DNA of 64,000 bases from Datisca glomerata. Lineage: Eukaryota > Streptophyta > Magnoliopsida > Cucurbitales > Datiscaceae. Below, piece by piece: positions 39,606 through 50,423 of the stretch (position 1 is its first letter; every line of letters begins with the position of its first letter). The notes beneath the pieces were generated by a model that did no database searches, was not told where the DNA came from, and saw only the letters and a program-made list of their open reading frames with translations. The position numbers were made by a program, and so were the translations under genes. The stretch is from assembly GCA_003255025.1 (NCBI GenBank), contig QANY01004819.1:620001-684000 (forward strand), in the 5' to 3' direction.

Positions 39606-40944
39606 CATTTCATTATATATTCTTCTTGTACTGACTTCCTTCATTGATGTGTATACATATATCTCTAAATTTTGAATTTTTGTAATCCATGATGGAGATT
39701 GGGTGAAAAATGGCACAACATGGTCTTTTAGTGGAGAGAATACCAAATTATTAGAGATATTTACTAATTGCACTTACCATAGGCTATTATGTATATTGCA
39801 TGAAGAACTCTAAATAGACCCCTCAAGCTATGATATGTCCATCAAATTTCTTTATAGAAGCCATGTCCCATGCCCTCATGCTAAAATTTTAAAGGATAAA
39901 GATTTACAGTTCTTTGTTAAGGAGAATGGATCATAATCACTTAGAAGCCCATTATTTATAAGTACCAAGCCTAAATTTTTTCTGTCTCAAAGCTCAGTTT
40001 CTCAAACCACAATGTCACAAAAACCTCGAGTTCCTAAAACTATAGGGTTTTATCAAAGTTGGGTTCCTGAAATATAAATGTCACGACAACCTCTACATGA
40101 AAGCATTCCTCACTTTGAGAGTTTTGATTATTTTGAAATGAACTATCATGATAATGATGTTTTTGGTCATGACGATTATAATGTTTTCGAGGATGAGGAT
40201 GTTGATATTGATGGAGATGATGATGATGATATTGATCATGGGCGTATGATGATGCAAACCGTGGAGATGACCATGATGAAGCCATCAGTGGAGACAGCAA
40301 TATAACAATTTTAGATTTGAATACTAGTGGTGAACCTGAGATCACTTGTCCATTGTCATCACAACCAAATTTGAATGAACAACGTCTTGGGTCCAGTGAG
40401 CAACGGGTTGATTTGAATCAACCTGTAACAGACACAATAAATATGGATGATTTATATAGTGATAAAGCTGAGTTGCTTAAGGTTGCTCATATGATGGTCA
40501 TCCGAAGAAATTTTTAGTTTCGGGTCTTCAAGTCAAGCCAGTCAATATTGGTACTTGTATACGTTGAGAAAACATGTCAATGGATGTTACGAGCCATTAA
40601 ATTGAAAAATTGGTCATACTTCAAAGTTACAAAGTTCATCAATACACCTACATGCACATTTAAAGTTTTGAGACATGAACACCATCAGGCAACATATTCA
40701 TTGATTGGTCATTCTATACGGTCCAAATACACGGGTGTCAAACGTGTATATAGGCCAAAATACATAATTGAATATGTTCGGCTTCATTTTGGTGTCAACA
40801 TAGGTTACTATAAGGCATGGAGGGCTAGAGAATATGCATTGGAATTAGTTCGAGTGTCTCCTGAAGAAAACTATAGGATGCTCCCAGCATATTATCACAT
40901 GTTAGAATCAAAAAATCCAGATACTTATTTTTTATTTTTCCATC

Positions 40945-41815
40945 ATAATGTCTACACGAGTACTACACGATGGTTACACGGACCTCGCGTAGTCTACACA
41001 TGGTTACACCGACCTCGTGTAGTCTACACGATGGTTACACGGACCTCGTGTAGTCATCGTGTAGACTACACGATGGTTACACGGACCTCGTGTAATCATC
41101 ATGTAGACTACACCATGGTTACACGGAGCTCATGTAGTCATCGTGTAGACTAGACGATGGTTACACGAGATCAGTGTAACCATCATGTAGACTACACCAT
41201 GGTTACACAGACCTCATGTAGTCATCGTGTAGACTATACGATGGTTACACGAGATCAGTGTAACCATCATGTAGACTACACGAGGTCCGTGTAACAATCG
41301 TGTAGTAAACCAATCGTGTACCTAACTTTGATCTATACTTACATTGTACAGGAACGAGAAAGTAGACGTTGGATTTTGCTACACGAGATCATGTAGACTA
41401 CACCATGGTTACACGGACCTCATGTAGTCATCGTGTAGTTTATACGATGGTTACACGAGATCAGCGTAACCATCATGTAGACTACACAATGACTACACAA
41501 GGTCCGTGTAACAATCGTGAAGTAAACCAATTGTGTACCTAACTTTGATCTATACTTACATTGTACAGGAACGAGAAAGTAGACGTTGGATTTTGCACCG
41601 TTGACCTTACCTGGTTCATAGTCTCTTCACTTTGTCGATGACTGCACGATGGTTACACAAACCTCGTGTAGTCATCGTGTAGACTACACGATGGTTACAT
41701 GAAACTCGTGTAATCATCGTGTAGACTACACTATGGTTACACGGAACTTGTGTAGTTATCATGTAGTTTACACGATGGTTACATGGACCTCGTGTATGCA
41801 TCATGTCCACTATGT
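40945..41815. repeat. Palindromic repeat block P2
   Basis: About 870 bp of 42-bp-type units (ACTACACGATGGTTACACGG, ACCTCGTGTAGTCATCGTGTAG). It fills the gap between the MuDR and catalytic domains of the transposase gene. A longer unit of about 220 bp is also duplicated: GAACGAGAAAGTAGACGTTG occurs at 41352 and 41570. Confidence 0.85.
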
Positions 41816-42161
41816 ACTCTGCCGATTTTAATACAGCAATATTAAATATTTTTCAGGGACAACAACACACATAGAGACCGATAAGCATGATCATTTTAAA
41901 TATTCTTTCATGGTTCTTGGACCCTCTGTTCGTGGATTTTTTAACTGTATACGACATGCCATTACTGTTGATGTAACGGACTTAAAAGCCAAATACAAAG
42001 GGGTATTATTTGTTGCAATAGTAAAGGATGGGAACAACCAAGTATATCACATTGCATTTGGAATTACAAATTCAGAAAATAATGATTCAAGGGAATGGTT
42101 CTTCCGTAAACTTCACGATGTAATCAGTGATCTAGAAGACTTGGTATTTATATCTGACAGG

Positions 42162-43548
42162 CATAATTCATAATTTTATAAAATAAAAATCCATAAAATA
42201 TATCCATATTATTTCAGTACAACATTGCCACGTGTAAATAACTCAATTGCAATTCGTCTTCGATATTTTGGCAATTGTTGTTAAGCTATTTCTTGGAAGT
42301 TTTTCCCATATATGAGGGCTTCGACAAACTTAAGGGTTACACCACCATCGATTTTACAAAACACATGAAATGAAAAAACACAATTAAATAATATGTATGA
42401 AATTTTAAGTGGACTTGCAAAAAAAATATATTTCACTTACTCATTCTCTTGTTGTGGACACTTCATGATCTCATATTTCCTCTCATCTTTGGGTTGAACC
42501 TCCTGTCTTCTCTCATAAATATTCATCATTTGAGTTAGACGAGGGACAATTTTCATGAAAGGTTTCATTATTTCAATGTACAAGGAGCGTTGATATAGCG
42601 TGTTCATGGAGTTATAAATACAAATACACTGGCCAATCAAATCAAGCTCAACCATAATCCAATGATTGTGGTTCACATTTATTGGAAAGATAACCTTATC
42701 TGATTGTTCCCAGCTCCTTCCAAATTCCTCTGCAAGTCGAGGACCAAGTACCAGTGCTGATCATCAACCTCAAATTCCCATCCTGTGGGATCTTGCTCAA
42801 ACTCTATCATTCGACCAGACAGGTTCTCCTATAATGTCACGAGAAAATATTTAAATCCTCAACGTCAATAAAAAATGGTCATGAAGACTACACGAGGCCC
42901 GTGAATGCCTTGTGTAGTCTACACGAAGTTTACACGAGGTCCATTGACAACGGTGTGCAGTTCATTAACTATACGATTGTCACACGGACCTCGTGAAGTC
43001 TATATGATGGTTACACGAGGTCAATGACTACATGAGGTCCGTGTAACCATCGCGTAGTCTACACGATGACTACACGAGGTCAATGTAATCATCGTGTAGT
43101 ATACACGATGGCTACACGATGTCAGTGTAACCATCATGAATATTATACGAAGAAGAAATGTACAAGAAAATTACAGAACTTACTTTTCCCTTGGGAAGGA
43201 GAACCATGCTTTAAAATGAGCTTCATCTTCAGAAGATACATCACCATATGCTTGAAAAGGTTTGAAGTCCGTTTTGACAACGATATTCTCATCACCTTTT
43301 TTTCCTTCGCTTCTTTTTATTTTCAACATTTTCGATTTCTCAATTAGGTGACTCTAGGACTCGAGATCTTTTTATCTCTCTCTTACCAAGTTCACCAAAG
43401 CAGACGAGCTCTTCTTCTTCTCCACCGTTGGAATGCTCCATTGATCGAATCGAATCCATCAATGCAGATATTATCGATGCAACGTTTTGTTCTTTTTCTG
43501 TTTTTTCTTCTTTTGCTTCTTCTTCTTCTTCTATTTTTTCTTCTTTTG
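42162..43548 (-). pseudogene. Copy of the Ulp1-like gene 3' part inside the transposase gene
   Basis: Direct, nearly identical duplicate of 45410-46784; the 79-residue exon at 42676-42437 is the same in both. Differences are a few substitutions and an 11-bp indel. It carries NHNHWIMVELDLIGQCICIY, the damaged catalytic segment, block P3 and the start of the Glu-rich linker. It lies antisense within the transposase gene and replaces its segment between VFISDRH and the following HGAC-like part. See the entry at 45457 for function. Confidence 0.85.
42878..43145. repeat. Palindromic repeat block P3
   Basis: Units such as TACACGAGGTCAATGTAATC and ATCGTGTAGTATACACGATG. It lies in an intron of the copied protease segment. 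Equivalent to block P5, with one 11-bp longer unit. Confidence 0.8.
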
Positions 43549-44504
43549 CTTCTTCCATATGGAGCTTGCATCTTCCAGATGTGGTCACATTGTTTTCTAA
43601 AGCAGCAAAGGTATACCGTCAATCATAATTTTATCGGCTGATGATTCATTTTACAGATGCATTTCCAGATATTTCACAATACGTGTCGGTGGGGGGAGTT
43701 GAGAGGTGGGCTTGTCCCGTTTTGATGGAAGGCGATACAATATAATGACTATAAACATCGTGAAATGTTTGAATGTAGTTTTTAAGGATGCTAGAAAGTT
43801 TCCCATTACATGTCTTATAGATATATCTGTGACATGTTACAACGGTGGTTCAATGAACAATGGACGGCTGCCTGTCAAATCACCTAGTAGATGACAAATT
43901 GGGTTGAGACTGAGCTTAATAAGAAGCATCTTGCTTCACGTACACTATTATTATTTCCTTCTAACATCCATGAGTTTCGTGTTGCGGGTGAGGGTAGGGA
44001 AGCAGTGGTAAACTTACATCTTAAGACTTATATGTTAGAGAATTTGATCCTGATCAAATTCCATGCATGCATGTGTTGGCTGCATGTCGGCAGCGCAATA
44101 TTTCTGCATAGAGTATTTGTTCGAGGTTCTACAAAAATGGGGCTCTAATTGATGCGTATGCGGAAACAATACATCCCTTAGGGATCAAGTAGATTGGGTC
44201 ATCAGCCATGAGGTTCATGAAAAAATGGCATTGCCACCTATAACGAGGCGGAAAATTGGTAGACCTAGGACAGAGAGAATTCCATCCAGAGGTAAGGAAG
44301 TAGTGAAAGGAAGTGCAAACGTTGTGGGAAAATTGGCCACAACCGACAAACGTGCAGAAATCCAACTCTTATATCTCAACGAGATGACCAAGCCACTTAA
44401 ATATAAATAATGACATTTGCAGACTTAAATTAAATATTAATATAGAAATATACTTGTGTTTGTTATTTAATAATGTCATAAAGTTCAATTAGCCTGCTTG
44501 AATA

Positions 44505-45375
44505 ATACATGAAGCTTGCATGATGCCCGTGAAGTTCTCGTGTAATCTACACAATGCCTGTGAAGTCATCGTGTAGCTTACATGAATCTTACACGGTTCC
44601 CATGAAGTTCTTGTGTAGCCTACATAAAGCCTACAATAAACACATTGTAACAAAAAAAACTCATAATCCATAATTCACAAATTAATAAAATAAAAATCCA
44701 TAAATTTTAATTATCTTGCCTGAATCTTACATGAAACCTACATGATTCCCGTGAAGTCATCTTGTAGCCTACATGAATCCTACACGATTCCCATAAAGTT
44801 CTCGTGTAGTCTACACAATGCACGTGAAGTCATCGTGTAGGCTTCATGAAGACTACAGGATACTCGTGAAGTCATCCTGTAGTCTACATAAAGACTACAC
44901 GATTCCTGTGAAGTCATCGTGTAATCTACACGATTCCCGTGAAGTCATCGTGTAATCTACACGATGCCCGTGAAGTCATCATGTAGCCGACATGAATCCT
45001 ACATGATTCATGTGATGTTCTCGTGTAGTCTACACGATGCCCATGAAGTCATCGTGTAGTCTACATGAATCCTACACGATTCCAGTGAAGTTATCGTAGT
45101 CTACACGATGCTCGTGAAGTCATCGTGTAGGTTACATGAAGACTACATGATACCCGTGAAATCATCGTGTAGTCTACACGATAACTACACGATGCCCATG
45201 AAGTTATCGTGTAGCCTACATGATTCCCATAAAGTTCTCGTGTAGTCTACACAATGCCCATGAAGTCATTGTGTAGCCTACATGAATCATACACGATTCC
45301 CGTGAAGTTCTCGTGTAGTCTATACGATGACTACATAATTCTCATGTAGTCATCGTGTAGGCTACATGAAGCCTA
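44505..45375. repeat. Palindromic repeat block P4
   Basis: The largest block, about 870 bp, lying between the convergent gene ends. A different unit dominates: CTACACGATGCCCGTGAAGT, CATCGTGTAG, CTACATGAATCCTACACGAT. Confidence 0.85.
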
Positions 45376-45409
45376 CACTATACATATAGTAACAAAAAAA
45401 CTCATGATC

Positions 45410-46784
45410 CATAATTCATAATTTTATAAAATAAAAATCCATAAAATATATCCATATTATTTCAGTACAACATTGCCACGTGTAAATAACTCAATTGCAA
45501 TTTGTCTTCGATATTTTGGCAATTGTTGTTAAGCTATTTCTTGGAAGTTTTTCCCATATATGAGGGCTTCGACAAACTTAAGGGTTACACCACCATCGAT
45601 TTTACAAAACACATGAAATGAAAAAACACAATTAAATAATATGTATGAAATTTTAAGTGGACTTGCAAAAAAAATATATTTCACTTACTCATTCTCTTGT
45701 TGTGGACACTTCATGATCTCATATTTCCTCTCATCTTTGGGTTGAACCTCCTGTCTTCTCTCATAAATATTCATCATTTGAGTTAGCCGAGGGACAATTT
45801 TCATGAAAGGTTTCATTATTTCAATGTACAAGGAGCGTTGATATAGCGTGTTCATGGAGTTATAAATACAAATACACTGGCCAATCAAATCAAGCTCAAC
45901 CATAATCCAATGATTGTGGTTCACATTTATTGGAAAGATAACCTTATCTGATTGTTCCCAGCTCCTTCCAAATTCCTCTGCAAGTCGAGGACCAAGTACC
46001 AGTGCTGATCATCAACCTCAAATTCCCATCCTGTGGGATCTTGCTCAAACTCTATCATTCGACCAGACAGGTTCTCCTATAATGTCACGAGAAAATATTT
46101 AAATCCTCAACGTCAATAAAAAATGGTCATGAAGACTACACGAGGCCCGTGAATGCCTTGTGTAGTCTACACGAAGTTTACACGAGGTCCATTGACAACG
46201 GTGTGCAGTTCATTAACTACACGATTGTTACACGGACCTCGTGAAGTCTATATGATGGTTACACGAGGTCAATGACTACATGAGGTCCGTGTAACCATCG
46301 CGTAGTCTACACGATGACTACACGAGATCAATGTAACCATCGTGTAGTATACACGATGTCAGTGTAACCATCATGAATATTATACGAAGAAGAAATGTAC
46401 AAGAAAATTACAGAACTTACTTTTCCCTTGGGAAGGAGAACCATGCTTTAAAATGGGCTTCATCTTCAGAAGATACATCATTATATGCTTGAAAAGGTTT
46501 GAAGTCCGTTTTAACAACGATATTCTCATCACCTTTTTTTTCTTCGCTTCTTTTTATTTTCAACATTTTCGATTTCTCAATTAGGTGACTCTAGGACTCG
46601 AGATCTTTTTATCTCTCTCTTACCAAGTTCACCAAAACAGACGAGCTCTTATTCTTCTCCACCGTTGGACTGCTCCATTGATCGAATCGAATCCATCAAT
46701 GCAGATATTATCGATGCAACATTTTGTTCTTTTTCTGTTTTTTCTTCTTTTGCTTCTTCTTCTTCTTCTATTTTTTCTTCTTTT
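45410..46784. repeat. Source copy of the 1.39-kb duplication
   Basis: Matches 42162-43548 (offset 3248, then 3237 after the indel). Here the sequence is continuous with the rest of the Ulp1-like gene on its right, so this is the donor and 42162-43548 the recipient. Confidence 0.85.
46126..46380. repeat. Palindromic repeat block P5
   Basis: Counterpart of block P3 in the donor copy of the duplication. Confidence 0.8.
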
Positions 46785-47045
46785 TCTTTTTTCTCTTCCA
46801 TTTCTTTTTTCCCTTCTGTTTTTTCTTCATCTTCCTTCATTTCACCTTCCTCCCCTTTATTACCTTCTTTCTCTTCTTCCTTTTCTTCGACCTTCTCTTC
46901 TTCATTTTCTTCTTTTTCTTTTTCTTCTTCTTCCTTTCGTTCCTTCTCTTCTTCTTCCTTCTTTACCATCTCCTCTTCTTCTTCCTTCTTTACCATCTCC
47001 TCTTCTTCTTCCTTCTCTACCATATCTTCTTTTTTTTCATCCTTC
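46735..47045. repeat. TTC/TCC-rich polypyrimidine tract (codes Glu/Lys linker on - strand)
   Basis: TTCTTC and TCCTTCTTTACCATCTCC-type repeats. On the - strand they encode EEEEEMVKKEEEE units; all three + frames are spuriously open. Confidence 0.75.
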
Positions 47046-47334
47046 TCTCATTCTTCATTTTTTTCACTTCTTTCTTATCCATTGAAGTGATCTTTTGGTC
47101 CATTCCAATCAAACATTTCATCATCCAATCTTCATGTCCACTGAACTTCTTGGACACAACCTTCTTCTCCTATGTTTTTTCAATGGCCTCTTCGGACATC
47201 TTCCTCTTCTCCTCTTCCTTTTCAATGGCCTCTTCCTCCTCATTATCCTCATCTTCTACTGGAAAGGGTGATGGAGGAGGCGTCGACTAAAAAAATATGT
47301 AATATTAAGTAGACAAAACACAAAAAGGTGAGAA

Positions 47335-47785
47335 CATAATGGTTATACAGACCTTGTGTAGTCATCATGTAGACTACACGATGGTTACACAGACCTCGTG
47401 TAGTCATCGTGTAGACTACACGATGGTTACACAGACCTCGTGTAGTCATCGTGTATACTACACGATGGTTACACGGACCTCGTGTAGTCATCGTATAGAA
47501 TACACGATGGTTACACGAACATTATGTAGTCATCGTGTAGACTACAATATGGTTACACAGACCTCATATAATCATTGTGTAAACTACATCATCGTTACAC
47601 GAACCTCGTGTAGTCATCGTGTAGACTTCACGATAATTACACGAACCTCGTGTAGTCATCGTGTAAACTTCACGATGATTACACGAACCTCGTGTAGTCA
47701 TCGTGTAGACTTCACGATGATTACACGGACCTTGTGTAGTCATCGTGTAGACTACATGATGACTACACAAGGTCTGTGTTCAAGA
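47335..47785. repeat. Palindromic repeat block P6, 42-bp units
   Basis: About ten units with a strict 42-bp period: ATGGTTACAC recurs at 47381, 47423, 47465 and 47507. The unit length is a multiple of three, so both strands stay open. The + strand reads TMVTQTSCSHRVDY and the - strand reads TMTTRGLCNHRVVY. Confidence 0.9.
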
Positions 47786-48967
47786 AGAAGAATGGTAGAA
47801 AATGATTTTGAACACACCTTCTCTCCAACTACTGATCTCTAGAAGCTTTTTTCTTCTTCCTCCTCAGTTGGGACCAAGGAAAGAACTATCAACTAAAAAT
47901 GCAAAATATAAATCAGTATATGAGAAAGTGATATAAATTAACTTGTCAACATAATTCAGCACATACATTCTCCTTCGAAAAAATTTCTTTTTGAATATTC
48001 TCAATCGGTACTATCGTGGTCGGACACCACTTGAGAATTGTTGGCACCTTGATCAAAACCTAGTTACCATACAAACTACCCACTAAGGGGATAGTTTCAA
48101 ACACTTATGTCTATTTAAACAATAGAGAGTATTTCAGTATTCAGTACATAAATAATTCAATACATCAATACATAGAATTAAATAAATTATACCTGAAAGG
48201 AAAATGGACATCCAGTGAGTGAATACCCATGAATAGCAGTATGGGATTTCTATGTTTTTTTTGTTTTTTTTCTTGATCTTTAAGATCACCAAAAACAGCA
48301 TTTGTATTCTTCACAGCTAATAATGATTTCATTGTTTTAGAGAATGAGAGCTCTCCCGACGGATATTGGTTGAACGCTTCAAGGTCGTTAACCAAAACCA
48401 ACCATCTATTCTCAATTAGGGTACTGTTCTCCTTCCCAACACAAAATGCTCTAGCAAATAAATCATAGTCATCTTGACCCCATCAGAATCGGACTTATAT
48501 TCAGAGTTTTTAAACTTCTCCTACAACTCAGCCATGGTTATTGATTGGGTTTTGGGAAAGTACAGATCAAAGAGCCTATTGAGGCCATGGGTCTTCTTCT
48601 CATCCCGGGCTTCACTGAACTTTAGTCTGGTCATCAACGAGAACTCCTTCTTGGAGACAAGAAACCAAATTTCCTCCTCAGATGGAGTGTAGTTGACATA
48701 TTCGGCCTCCTTAGCCACCAACTAGTGGCAGATGGTTGCTGAAAACTTCAGGGTTGAGAGATCAAGAAGACGGCCAAAGCATGTCTCCCTAAATAGGGAG
48801 AGTTGAGGAGCTGTCAGGTTGTTCTTGATAACCTCTATGCAATGGGTATTGCACTTTGCATTGACCATCGCTTTTGAAATTGTGTTAATATCATGGACGT
48901 ATATTAGTTGCATCTTTGATGAAGCCACAACCTGTAGAATATTCAAGAAAAACATAAGATCACAAAA

Positions 48968-49195
48968 TGTACACGATGCTCGAGTAGTCATCGTGTAGAC
49001 TACACGAGGGGTACACGATCCTGGTATATTCCTCATGTAGCCTACATGAGGCTTACACGACCCTCGTGTAATCTTCATGTAGCCTACACGAGGTTTGTTC
49101 AACCCTCGTGTAGTCCTCGTGTAGTCTTCGTGTAGTCCACATGTAGTCCTCGTGTAGACTACACGAGGGGTACACGACTCTAGTGTAACTCAGAA
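48968..49195. repeat. Palindromic repeat block P7
   Basis: Variant units with CCTCGTGTAG/CTACACGAGG arms (GTAGACTACACGAGGGGTAC twice). In the 5' part of the protease gene. Confidence 0.8.
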
Positions 49196-49622
49196 AACAG
49201 ACACCCACCAAGACCAATACCTCAGAAACCTAAAAAAAATAACACTCAGAAACCTATAAGAAAAAAAACACTCAAAAATCTAGACAAAAAAATATTAGAA
49301 ACACACAAAAATCAACTTTGTTGTGATTCGGACATCCACAAAAACAGAATGCAAAAATCCAGAGAAAACCTCTCAGAAACCCAGAAAAAAATACTTAGAA
49401 ACCTAGACAAAAAAATATTACCTTGTTGTTTTTCCTTGTTGTGGGAGACGAAAACTCAAAGATTTTCAGAGAGAGATGCTGCTACTTCAAAAGAGAGATA
49501 GAATAACAGTAAGACGAAGGGATGAAGTTCCGTGTAATCATCTTTTTTTTCTAGCCGTCGTTTAAAATTTGTGAAGAGATTTCTTGGTAACTTCACAAGC
49601 TGATTTTGAATAGAATGTAAGT

Positions 49623-49704
49623 CAAGGGTTAGGGTAAGCAAAAATTAGTATTAGAGTTAATTTCTATAAAATGATTAGTGTAAGGGTCTACTTTAATAAA
49701 AAAA
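49623..49704 (-). repeat. MULE right terminal inverted repeat
   Basis: Pairs with 38630-38710; contains GGGTAAGCAAAAATTAGT and TAGTGTAAGGGTCTACTTTA. Confidence 0.75.
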
Positions 49705-49968
49705 TCCATGATTAATTGATAATCAAATTGACCTGCTATTGTTTATTTGGACTAAAAAGTCATGAAAATGGAGGACCACCTCCAATTGGGCTCTACAAAA
49801 TAATCTTTTGTGACAATTTTGGGAAAACGGCAAAACCAAACCGTCTACCACGTTCTGGTTCAGATCCGTTCAAGACGATTTAGTTCATTTTTAATATGTT
49901 AGAAATCACATTTGCAAATCGGTTTGAAAAAAAAAAACTTAAAGTGAACCGATTACGCCCCTACTCAG

Positions 49969-50423
49969 GACTACAATAGTGCATCTCATATCTAAAAATA
50001 TATTACTTTGCAAAAGAGCAGTGCAAATAGAACCACAATGCTAAACATAACATGCAAAAAAGTTAATAGAATTTTCAGCTTGGCTGAGCTGTTTAATCTG
50101 GATAATAGGTACACAGCACTATTTAAGTTATTTTAAGATATAGCAGATTTTGTTGCATTCGTTTCATTTCATTTAGCCTAACTATTTGCGACATCTGCCG
50201 CTTCCACTAGTCAGAAATATAGTCGAAGTGGATACATCTATTGATATCTTTCCAGATTGATGAAATCATAACCGAGGTATAACAGACGCCTAGCCCTTAA
50301 CCGTCAAACGAGCCACTAGTATGTAGAACCCAAAAACATTCCGAAGTTAGATTTGCAAATCACCATCCCTGATGCAAATACCGTTAAACAGGTTCACTCA
50401 CCAGTTGAAAGAACAAATGTAGT
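49969..50423. other. 3' flank of the U2AF65-like gene
   Basis: Non-coding; includes the likely 3' untranslated region of the gene on the - strand. No clear polyadenylation signal was assigned. Confidence 0.5.

Larger units (their letters stand above)
39660..44407 (+). pseudogene. mudrA-type MULE transposase, broken
   Basis: The N-terminal part reads HDGDWVKNGTTWSFSGEN from about 39688, with a stop after EEL. Next is an acidic stretch (40140-40240) with DVDIDGDDDDDIDH. The MuDR DNA-binding region follows (40450-40935): CQWMLRAIKLKNW, then NIGYYKAWRAREYALELV, PEENYRMLPAYYHML. The catalytic MULE domain resumes after a TTTTCAG at about 41858: SVRGFFNCIRHAITVDVTDL (Asp kept), then KDGNNQVYHIAFG and VFISDRH. 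At 42162 it is cut by a copied 1.39-kb piece of the neighbouring gene and resumes near 43549. The C-terminal part has a damaged SWIM-type region (43891-44148), GRPRTERIP and a zinc knuckle CKRCGKIGHNRQTC (~44310). Stops and frameshifts abolish function. Confidence 0.85.
45457..48960 (-). pseudogene. DUF1985/Ulp1-like (C48) protease gene of the MULE, broken
   Basis: In transcript order: an exon after CTACAG at about 48932 with TAPQLSLFRETCFGRLLDL (48900-48722); a DUF1985 region with EEEIWFLVSKKEF (48700-48520) and VLVNDLEAFNQYP (48400-48320); an exon near 48050 (KVPTILKWCPTTIVPIENIQ); a Glu/Lys-rich linker (47270-46650); a cysteine-protease domain with INVNHNHWIMVELDLIGQCI (His kept, 45950-45690); and the C-terminal piece TLKFVEALIYGKNFQEIA with stop at 45459-45457. 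Ulp1-type enzymes remove SUMO-like modifiers. The expected catalytic D-C-G reads D-G-G here, so the domain looks inactive. Stops at DUF1985 and a frameshift confirm decay. Confidence 0.75.
38630..49704. mobile_element. 11-kb Mutator-like element with Ulp1-like gene
   Basis: Imperfect terminal inverted repeats of about 80 bp bound it (38630-38710 and 49623-49704), sharing TAAAGTAGACCCTTACACTA and ACTAATTTTTGCTTACCCT. Inside are a mudrA-type transposase gene (+) and a DUF1985/Ulp1-like gene (-), convergent, as in the Kaonashi (KI) group of plant MULEs, which carry Ulp1-like genes. Both genes are broken. Seven blocks of quasi-palindromic repeats occupy non-coding parts. The AT-rich flanks make a 9-bp target duplication unclear. 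Confidence 0.8.
37543..49968. mobile_element. Possible hAT-like element that hosts the MULE
   Basis: The outer ends look like inverted termini. The left one starts TAGGCGTGTAAGG with many subterminal GGTTCGG/CGGTTTGG words (37570-37720). The right one ends AACCGATTACGCCCCTA (49968) with AACCGAT/AAACCG words (49830-49950). Candidate 8-bp flanks CTCAAAAG and CTCAGGAC match at only five positions. Subtracting the MULE leaves about 1.35 kb without a transposase, so it would be non-autonomous. The left arm (37750-37990) is promoter- or UTR-like with a CT repeat. The assignment is tentative. Confidence 0.35.

Noticed and set aside
40920..40940. Possible AT-AC (U12) intron start after the NPD codons of the transposase
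   Set aside because: ATACTTAT does not fit the U12 donor consensus; a mutated GT donor or simple insertion is more likely.
46585..47290. Leu/Phe/Ser-rich open frames of 140-190 residues on the + strand
   Set aside because: They are low-complexity shadows of the Glu/Lys-rich linker encoded on the - strand.
47339..47842. 167-residue repeat protein on the + strand
   Set aside because: It is a by-product of the 42-bp palindromic array, with no start context or domain.
39185..49195. CRISPR-like spacing of palindromic repeats
   Set aside because: The repeats have no unique spacers of constant length and lie inside a plant MULE in a eukaryotic context.
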